Below, piece after piece: positions 58,274-64,000 of a stretch of 64,000 nucleotides of DNA. The stretch comes from Tolumonas osonensis (GTDB taxonomy: Bacteria; Pseudomonadota; Gammaproteobacteria; Enterobacterales; Aeromonadaceae). The position numbers and the translations under genes are program-made. Positions within the stretch are counted from its first letter, which is position 1. Each line of letters begins with the position of its first letter. Below the pieces are notes generated by a model. That model saw only the letters and a program-made list of their open reading frames with translations. It was not told where the DNA came from and did not search any database. Location: NCBI RefSeq assembly GCF_014202415.1, contig NZ_JACHGR010000005.1, positions 186,001 through 250,000 of the forward strand, in the 5' to 3' direction.

Positions 58274-59803
58274 TCACTCTTTGGCCTTGACCTGCAATTT
58301 TTTCGCCAGCGCCTGATATACCTGGTCCGCCGTTGCTGCCGGAACGGCCTGTTGCGCCGGGGTCAGCAATTCAACCTGCGTTCCTTTCTCCAGTTGCGTC
58401 AGCTGGAAAATATAGGAGCCTGATTCCAGACCTTTATAATACGGTGCCAGCGGTTTCCAGATAGCAAACGCATCCAGCAAGCTGCCTTCCGGTACCGTAT
58501 ATTCAGCATCAATACGTTGCGCGGCTGTATTGGTCTGTTTAATGACCCACCCCAACTGCGACAATTCTGCCGACATGCGGCTGAGCACCTGATCCGCCGG
58601 CGCATCGGCAACCCATGCATCCTTCGTTTTCACCAGATGAATTGGTTGGCTGATAGCTTCTGGTTGTGGTTGTGCCGCCACCTTCTGCGCACCAGTTCCG
58701 GCTGTATCCGCTATCACGACAGGCGCCACGTTGGAGTATTTCTGCAACCGCTGGTACAACTTTTCGACAGCAGAGGCCAATACCGGTTTGTTACTGTCAT
58801 CCAGCAAGGTAATGGATGTTTCATTACCCCGATCTGCCAGTTGCAGTCGATACTTGCCGGACGATAATGCCAGGCCGTCCGTTTCTTCAACAGGTTCCCA
58901 GAAAGTCAGTACCTGAAGCATGCTCACAGAGGCATCGCCTTCGTAATTAAATACAATCAATCCCTGTGATTGTGAGCTTTGCTCTATCGGCAAGCCTGCT
59001 TTCGGTAAGGCTGTCAGTAGCCACTGCCATGTATTTACAAAACTATTCTGTGCGACGATCGCCTTGGAGCCTGAGCTGTCTTCACCCAATACCAGCTGGA
59101 TCGGGCCACTTGATGATGTCGTATAGGTATTGCGACTATGAGTATCAGCATAGGCACTAACATTATTCAGCAAGCGGGTCGCATAGCGGCGTTGCTCGAA
59201 TATAGTGGGTGTCGCCTGCTGGTCATCAGCACTACGCAACCACTTGACCATCAACCCGGCACGGTGTGTCGACTGATCACTCCGGACCTGAAACCGAAAA
59301 TGTTGTGCCGGTGCAGGCGGAATATCATCCTCTTTTTCACCTTCGAAGGTGACCGCTACCGGACCGGTTTCAATAACCTTATTCACTTCATCCCGGCGGG
59401 TTACCGGAATTTTATTTGCCGCCAGATAACCATTCAGCCATGCCCAGACATCGTCATCGATTTGCTGATTAAGTGTCCGCGCCGAAAACCAGAGCATCAG
59501 CGTATTACGGCTGCTATCAGCACGGCTGCTGGTAATGAACGGCATGATCTGTTCCGGTGGACGCACATCCACCTCTTCTGCCAGCGCACCTTTTCTGGTT
59601 TCAACAGGTAACTGATACTCCTGCGAAAATGAAGGCGCCTGCAATGGAGCCGGCGTCTTCAGCTGCGGATGCAAAACAGCTGCGGTATAGTCAAAATCCC
59701 GGTTAGCCTGCTTCTTTTCTACCTCTGAACTACAGGCAGAAAGCACACAGACACACAGAATACTGTAAGGCAACAGAGACAATTTCATTTTCTTATTTTG
59801 CAC
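58274..59803 (-). CDS. bamC: Outer-membrane assembly lipoprotein BamC, extended
   Basis: The lipoprotein subunit of the BAM complex. The lipobox LSAC places the lipid on C24; the unstructured N-terminus and EVDVRPPEQ segment match BamC. Two helix-grip domains lie at about residues 97-220 and 235-355. After a linker, residues about 394-505 look like a third copy of the second domain (W at 398, LSQLGWVIKQ, SGSYIFQLTQLEKGTQVEL). The protein is 509 residues, against 344 in E. coli. The GTG at 59803 has GGAG ten bases upstream; ATG 59788 is the alternative. It lies just after dapA, as in E. coli. Confidence 0.88.
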   Translation of the reverse strand: MQNKKMKLSLLPYSILCVCVLSACSSEVEKKQANRDFDYTAAVLHPQLKTPAPLQAPSFSQEYQLPVETRKGALAEEVDVRPPEQIMPFITSSRADSSRNTLMLWFSARTLNQQIDDDVWAWLNGYLAANKIPVTRRDEVNKVIETGPVAVTFEGEKEDDIPPAPAQHFRFQVRSDQSTHRAGLMVKWLRSADDQQATPTIFEQRRYATRLLNNVSAYADTHSRNTYTTSSSGPIQLVLGEDSSGSKAIVAQNSFVNTWQWLLTALPKAGLPIEQSSQSQGLIVFNYEGDASVSMLQVLTFWEPVEETDGLALSSGKYRLQLADRGNETSITLLDDSNKPVLASAVEKLYQRLQKYSNVAPVVIADTAGTGAQKVAAQPQPEAISQPIHLVKTKDAWVADAPADQVLSRMSAELSQLGWVIKQTNTAAQRIDAEYTVPEGSLLDAFAIWKPLAPYYKGLESGSYIFQLTQLEKGTQVELLTPAQQAVPAATADQVYQALAKKLQVKAKE

Positions 59804-59804
59804 G

Positions 59805-60683
59805 CTAGATTAACTCCGCTTTCACAAGTGCCGCTTCAACTATTGCTTGTGCCGGGGAAGAAAGCAATGTCAATGGCAGGCGTAAACCGGCATGGTTGAT
59901 CAGCCCCATTCTGGCAGCCGCCCATTTAACAGGAATCGGGTTAGATTCAATAAAAAGATCACGATGAAGAGGCTGCAAAGACATATCAATTCTGGTTGCC
60001 TGTTCACGTTCTCCTGCCAATGCCAGAGCACACATCCGGCTCATTGCCTTGGCTGCTATGTTTGCTGTCACTGAGATAACACCGTTACCACCTTGCAGCA
60101 TAAACTCACGGGAAGAAGCATCATCACCACTATACAGCGCAAAATCACGCCCACACAGTTCCCGTAATTGAGTGACCCGGGATAAATCGCCGGTCGCCTC
60201 TTTTATACCACAAATACCAAAGTTACCGGCCAGTCGGGCCACAGTCTCAGGTTTCAGATCACAACCAGTACGGCCCGGCACGTTATACAAAATCTGTGGT
60301 AAACCGCTGTATTCTCCGATAGCAGCATAATGCTGGTATAACCCTTCCTGTGTAGGTTTATTATAGTACGGAGTCACTGAAAGACCTGCGGTAACGCCCA
60401 GTTTACTAAGCTGTTTCGCGATCTGGCTGGCATGTGCCGTATTATTTGAGCCGCAGCCGGCGATGACCGGAATACGTTCGGCACAATATTCAAGTGTTCG
60501 ATCGAGGAGAGTAAAGAGCTCATCGTCTGTCAGTGTGACAGATTCTCCGGTAGTGCCGGCAACGACCAAACCATCAGTGCCAGACTGAATGTGATAATCA
60601 ATTAACTGCTCTAAGGCTTGCCAGTCAACGGAACCAGAACAGTTCATAGGAGTAATCAAAGCGACAAGACTACCGGTTAACAT
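59805..60683 (-). CDS. dapA: 4-hydroxy-tetrahydrodipicolinate synthase
   Basis: A 292-residue enzyme condensing pyruvate with aspartate semialdehyde in lysine synthesis, the same length as E. coli DapA. The Schiff-base lysine is in [11 protein letters not shown], the catalytic tyrosine region is [11 protein letters not shown], and GTTGESVTL is typical. The start at 60683 ([12 protein letters not shown]) follows AAGGAG; the longer frame to 60767 is not supported. bamC begins at once downstream. Confidence 0.95.
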   Translation of the reverse strand: MLTGSLVALITPMNCSGSVDWQALEQLIDYHIQSGTDGLVVAGTTGESVTLTDDELFTLLDRTLEYCAERIPVIAGCGSNNTAHASQIAKQLSKLGVTAGLSVTPYYNKPTQEGLYQHYAAIGEYSGLPQILYNVPGRTGCDLKPETVARLAGNFGICGIKEATGDLSRVTQLRELCGRDFALYSGDDASSREFMLQGGNGVISVTANIAAKAMSRMCALALAGEREQATRIDMSLQPLHRDLFIESNPIPVKWAAARMGLINHAGLRLPLTLLSSPAQAIVEAALVKAELI

Positions 60684-60847
60684 AAAAGCACAGACTCCTT
60701 TTTGAGGGCAGCTAATGGTACGGCGCCCCATAGGCAAAAACAAGGCAAAACACCTCCCCTGTGACAAAATGCTGATCTCTCTCTTCTCTGATAGCGTATT
60801 GTTATCACGACGATTTTGATTTCAAAAATAGACGAGAGGATATGGCG

Positions 60848-61315
60848 ATGAACACATTAACAGCCGGCACAGTTGCTCCTGATTTTGAGTTACCGGATCA
60901 AAATGGTTCTTTGAACAAACTGAGCTCATTTCGGGGCAAGAAAGTGCTGGTTTACTTTTATCCGAAAGCAATGACACCCGGTTGTACGACACAGGCCTGC
61001 TCCTTACGTGACAGCAAAGCCGAACTGGATCAGCGGAAGGTCGTTGTGCTTGGTATCAGCCCGGATGATTCTGCAAAACTGAAAAAATTTGAAGCCCGCG
61101 ATGAACTGAATTTCACGCTGCTGGGCGATGAGGATCATCAGGTTGCAGAGGCCTTTGGCGTCTGGGGGCCCAAGAAATTTATGGGCAAGGAATATGATGG
61201 TATTCATCGGATCAGCTTTCTGATTGATGAACAGGGCGTGATCGCGCATGTGTTTGATGATTTCAAAACCAGCAATCACCACCAGATTGTCATCGATTAT
61301 CTGGATTCGCTCTGA
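60848..61315 (+). CDS. bcp: Thiol peroxidase Bcp/PrxQ
   Basis: A 155-residue thioredoxin-dependent peroxiredoxin. The peroxidatic and resolving cysteines are five residues apart in PGCTTQACSLRD. The start at 60848 (MNTLTAG) has GAGAGGA seven bases upstream; the ATG at 60842 would be only one base from it. It is divergent from dapA. Confidence 0.93.
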   Translation: MNTLTAGTVAPDFELPDQNGSLNKLSSFRGKKVLVYFYPKAMTPGCTTQACSLRDSKAELDQRKVVVLGISPDDSAKLKKFEARDELNFTLLGDEDHQVAEAFGVWGPKKFMGKEYDGIHRISFLIDEQGVIAHVFDDFKTSNHHQIVIDYLDSL

Positions 61316-61320
61316 AAACA

Positions 61321-61352
61321 AGAAAGCCGGATATTCATCCGGCTTTCTTTTG
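61321..61352 (+). terminator. Terminator of bcp
   Basis: Stem AGAAAGCCGGAT / ATCCGGCTTTCT with an ATTC loop and a T tract. It is placed between bcp and the convergent glycosyltransferase gene. Confidence 0.9.
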
Positions 61353-61366
61353 CAAGATTCACCAAC

Positions 61367-62548
61367 TTATACAGTGAAGAACTTGGCGTTAACCCAGGCA
61401 ATAACAAAGTAACTGGACAACAGCGCTGAAATTGCAAGCATGATCGGTCTCAGATTAGGCCGGTTACGGGCAATCAGCACAATAGCCAGCGATGTCGGAT
61501 AAAGGCCGAACATATAACGAGGCACTGTATTCGTACTGGTCGTAATGGGGACGAACGTACAAATAAACATAAACAGCGCTTCCGCATACCGTTTCTGTTT
61601 GATCAGATAAATGTTCAGAGCCCAGCCAACCACAATCATGACCGACAGATAGATTTTTCTGCCGCCGGTTTCAAAGCCTTCTAACCAGTATCCAAAAGGA
61701 TTACCGAAAATACGGCCCCAGGCCAGCTGGATATTCTTGAAGGAGAAGGCATCGCCTACGTGGTAATGCATATAGTACATATACAGGAACATGATCAACG
61801 GAATAAACCAGATAGCGAGAATAACCCGCATCCCACGATCACCCAGTTTGACCAGCTCTTTCCAGCCATATGCCTGCAGCGCCAGGATTCCGACAGAGAA
61901 CACAACCATCACACCGATATTGCGAGTACCAGTCATGATGATGCCGGCAACCGCCACCCACAGCCACTGATGCCGGTAAGCGAATAAAAACAGCGCCATT
62001 GTCGATGCGAGGAACAACGCTTCGGTATAAGGTGCAATGAAATAGACCGTATAAGGTGAGAAAGCCAGCATCAGCACACCAAAACGGGCGACATCCACCT
62101 CCTGTCCTAACTGACGCAGACACAGGAAGAACAATGGCAGCATCGCAAAGGAAGCGATGTTCGTTATGACATAAAAGCCATACAAAGATGGTACGCCTAA
62201 CGCTTCTGCTATGTAATGCCCCAGCATCGGAAACAATGGAAAGAACGCCCAGTTTGCCGCATGCCCCGTTGTCAGACCATGCGGATAGGCGTCATACCCC
62301 ACATCAGCAATACTTTTAAACCACGCACAATCAAACTGGCAAAATACACTCCATACGTCCGTTTCCAGTGAATCGAGCAGGTTGATCTGCCCGATCTGAT
62401 CGGTTTCCACGTTGTAATGCATAGCGCCAAAATAACCGATCGCATACAACAGAATGCGGCTGACCACAAAGGCCAGCGCAATAATGCCCCAGTCCTGACG
62501 ACTGATATGCAGAGGAGCGTAAATTACATCAATCTTATCTGTCTGCAC
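61367..62548 (-). CDS. Polytopic membrane glycosyltransferase, PIG-V-like
   Basis: A 393-residue protein with about ten membrane helices. CQFDCAWFKSIADVGYDAYP in the first external loop, WAFFPLFPMLGHYI, the SPYTVYFIAPYTEALFL segment and the late VPRYMFGLYP resemble the PIG-V/mannosyltransferase GT-C family, where the early Asp is catalytic. It follows GtrA and GtrB genes, so it probably takes a polyprenyl-phosphate sugar and moves it to an envelope acceptor. The acceptor is unknown. Confidence 0.83.
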   Translation of the reverse strand: MQTDKIDVIYAPLHISRQDWGIIALAFVVSRILLYAIGYFGAMHYNVETDQIGQINLLDSLETDVWSVFCQFDCAWFKSIADVGYDAYPHGLTTGHAANWAFFPLFPMLGHYIAEALGVPSLYGFYVITNIASFAMLPLFFLCLRQLGQEVDVARFGVLMLAFSPYTVYFIAPYTEALFLASTMALFLFAYRHQWLWVAVAGIIMTGTRNIGVMVVFSVGILALQAYGWKELVKLGDRGMRVILAIWFIPLIMFLYMYYMHYHVGDAFSFKNIQLAWGRIFGNPFGYWLEGFETGGRKIYLSVMIVVGWALNIYLIKQKRYAEALFMFICTFVPITTSTNTVPRYMFGLYPTSLAIVLIARNRPNLRPIMLAISALLSSYFVIAWVNAKFFTV

Positions 62549-62566
62549 GACTAACTCCTCTTTTAC

Positions 62567-62938
62567 TCAGGCAAAAACCCAAATCCGGGATAAAACATAA
62601 GTCAGGATCGTGACCGCCAGTGTCGCTATTACGATTGGCAGCATTCCTGACAAACCAATCCACAGCAATCCCGATAACAACACGTTTCTGACCGCCAGAG
62701 AAAAAAGAGCCACAGCCAGAAAATTGGTCACTTTTCCATGTGACTGGAATGTCACGTAACGGTGGCCAAAAAATGAAACCCAGAAGGCAACAAAAAAACC
62801 GATGGAAGTGACCACATGTTCAGACATAGCGGGCCACATAAACAAACAGAATTTCGCTGTTGCCAGGTCCACCAGGGTTGCTCCGCCCCCGACAATGCCA
62901 AAGCGGAACAAACGCCAGAATTCATCTCTTGAAATCAT
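62567..62938 (-). CDS. GtrA-family flippase-like protein
   Basis: A 123-residue protein with four membrane helices and the GtrA pattern (FGIVGGGATLVDLATAKF ... FWVSFFGHRYVTF). GtrA proteins are thought to flip polyprenyl-phosphate sugars. Its start overlaps the GtrB-like gene by four bases, and the glycosyltransferase follows after 18 bases. Confidence 0.9.
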   Translation of the reverse strand: MISRDEFWRLFRFGIVGGGATLVDLATAKFCLFMWPAMSEHVVTSIGFFVAFWVSFFGHRYVTFQSHGKVTNFLAVALFSLAVRNVLLSGLLWIGLSGMLPIVIATLAVTILTYVLSRIWVFA

Positions 62939-63930
62939 GCCTGTTTATCTTCTTCTTTTTTGGATTCAACTGTGTTCTGTTGCGCATACTGACCGTATAC
63001 CCCTTCAACCAGGAATACCGGGCGTTGTTTTACTTCCAGGAACATACGGCCAATGTATTCGCCCATAATACCGATAGAGAGTAACTGCACACCGCCGAGA
63101 AACAGAATCACACACATCAGAGAAGCATATCCCGGGCTGTCTACTCCGACGAAAATCACTTTTAATATAATGACCAGCATGTAGAGGAAGCTGATACCGG
63201 CAACTCCGGCGCCAACATAACTCCATACACGCAATGGCCAGCTGGAGAAGCTGAACAGACCGTCCAGTGCAAAGTTCCACAGTTTCCAGTAATTGAATTT
63301 AGTGGTCCCGGCAGCGCGTTCCGGACGGGCGTATGGCACACCAATCGAACGGAAACCAGCCCAGGCAAACAGGCCTTTCATGAAACGATTACGTTCCGGC
63401 AGTTGCTTGATTGCTTCCACAACCCGGCGATCCATCAGACGGAAGTCACCTGCGTTTTCCGGAATTTTGGTGGTAGTAGAAACAGCATTAAAGAAACGAT
63501 AGAAGCCACCAGCGGTTAAACGTTTCATCGCGGTATCCGCGTTACGATCGGTACGGACACCGTACACCGTGTCATAACCCTCTTCCCGCCACAGACGCAC
63601 AAACTCCAGTACCAATGCAGGCGGATCCTGCAAATCCACATCCATCGGTATGATCGCATCACCACGGGCATGTGCCAGTCCCGCTGTCATGGCTGCTTCT
63701 TTACCAAAGTTACGGGCCAGATTGATTAAAGTAACCCGGCTGTCACGTTCAATGGCTTTTTCCACAACTTCACGCGTTTTGTCACGACTACCATCGTTTA
63801 CAAAGACAATCTGTAACTGATCACGCAGCGGAGCCAGTTCTTTATCGATGGTTTCAATAAAGGTATCAATGCTCTCTTCTTCGTTATAAACAGGTACTAC
63901 CAGGGAAACAGTAAATGATTGAGTGCTCAT
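62935..63930 (-). CDS. GtrB-like polyprenyl-phosphate glycosyltransferase
   Basis: A 331-residue GT2 enzyme that loads a sugar onto undecaprenyl phosphate. N-terminal VVPVYNEEESI, nucleotide-sugar motif DVDLQDPP, a DFRLMDRRVVEAIK segment and two C-terminal helices are all typical. It is the first of a three-gene unit with GtrA and the PIG-V-like gene. The upstream 70 bases to the window end are non-coding and probably hold the promoter. Confidence 0.92.
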   Translation of the reverse strand: MSTQSFTVSLVVPVYNEEESIDTFIETIDKELAPLRDQLQIVFVNDGSRDKTREVVEKAIERDSRVTLINLARNFGKEAAMTAGLAHARGDAIIPMDVDLQDPPALVLEFVRLWREEGYDTVYGVRTDRNADTAMKRLTAGGFYRFFNAVSTTTKIPENAGDFRLMDRRVVEAIKQLPERNRFMKGLFAWAGFRSIGVPYARPERAAGTTKFNYWKLWNFALDGLFSFSSWPLRVWSYVGAGVAGISFLYMLVIILKVIFVGVDSPGYASLMCVILFLGGVQLLSIGIMGEYIGRMFLEVKQRPVFLVEGVYGQYAQQNTVESKKEEDKQA

Positions 63931-64000
63931 AGTAACCTCATCCCGCGCGGGATAATTTGAATGTTTTAAACATAATTGGATGATTGCTTTGTAATGACAG

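Overview
The window is chromosomal DNA of a gammaproteobacterium. Its core genes (metK, sprT, endA-rsmE-gshB-yqgE-ruvX, cysB, ompA, yciN, yffB-dapE-ypfN, bamC-dapA, bcp) most resemble Aeromonadales such as Tolumonas or Aeromonas. That placement is inferred from remembered protein similarity and gene order, not from a search. Base composition is near 50% GC, except for a clearly GC-richer block at about 42.1-44.1 kb.

Layout. 0-7 kb: housekeeping (metK end, sprT, a DUF5718-like gene, endA, rsmE, gshB, yqgE, ruvX, long-form purC). 6.8-10.8 kb: a compact four-gene operon of ABC ATPase, FtsX-type permease, LolA-like periplasmic protein and outer-membrane barrel, which looks like a self-contained envelope transport line. 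10.8-16 kb: a LysR regulator with a palindromic site, a 6-phospho-beta-glucosidase, tRNA-Arg(CCT), and an SDR plus large membrane protein. 16-25.5 kb: an alpha-glucoside uptake and hydrolysis unit made of an orphan PTS EIIB, a LysR regulator, a sugar ABC transporter (binding protein, two permeases, ATPase) and two GH13 glucosidases. The same perfect 21-bp palindrome lies in front of both the EIIB gene and the transporter operon. 25.5-32.3 kb: nitrogen genes. The aapJQMP-type amino-acid transporter has a sigma-54-like promoter and an NtrC-type palindrome, and a similar palindrome lies before gdhA.

32.4-44.5 kb is the accessory stretch. It holds a Sel1 lipoprotein, a pseudouridine synthase, a broken TonB receptor, a small dual-specificity phosphatase and a YfgJ-like zinc ribbon. 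A single 1523-residue gene follows that joins a DUF4297/Cap4-like nuclease domain to a STAND/NACHT-type NTPase and a long helical C-terminal half; it is the best candidate for an anti-phage defence system here. Next comes a GC-rich polysaccharide deacetylase / putative glycosidase pair ending in a truncated third gene, and then tRNA-Ser(TGA). No integrase or transposase gene was found in the island.

44.6-64 kb: a FUSC-family membrane protein with tusE, homocysteine methyltransferase, an acetyltransferase, a TerC/Alx-like protein, a diguanylate cyclase, tRNA-Thr(CGT) with an unusual C33, a YqhD-like aldehyde reductase with an extra loop, cysB, a small HTH protein, an OmpA-like porin, the dapE and dapA/bamC neighbourhoods (BamC carries an apparent third helix-grip domain), bcp, and a GtrB-GtrA-membrane glycosyltransferase cluster.
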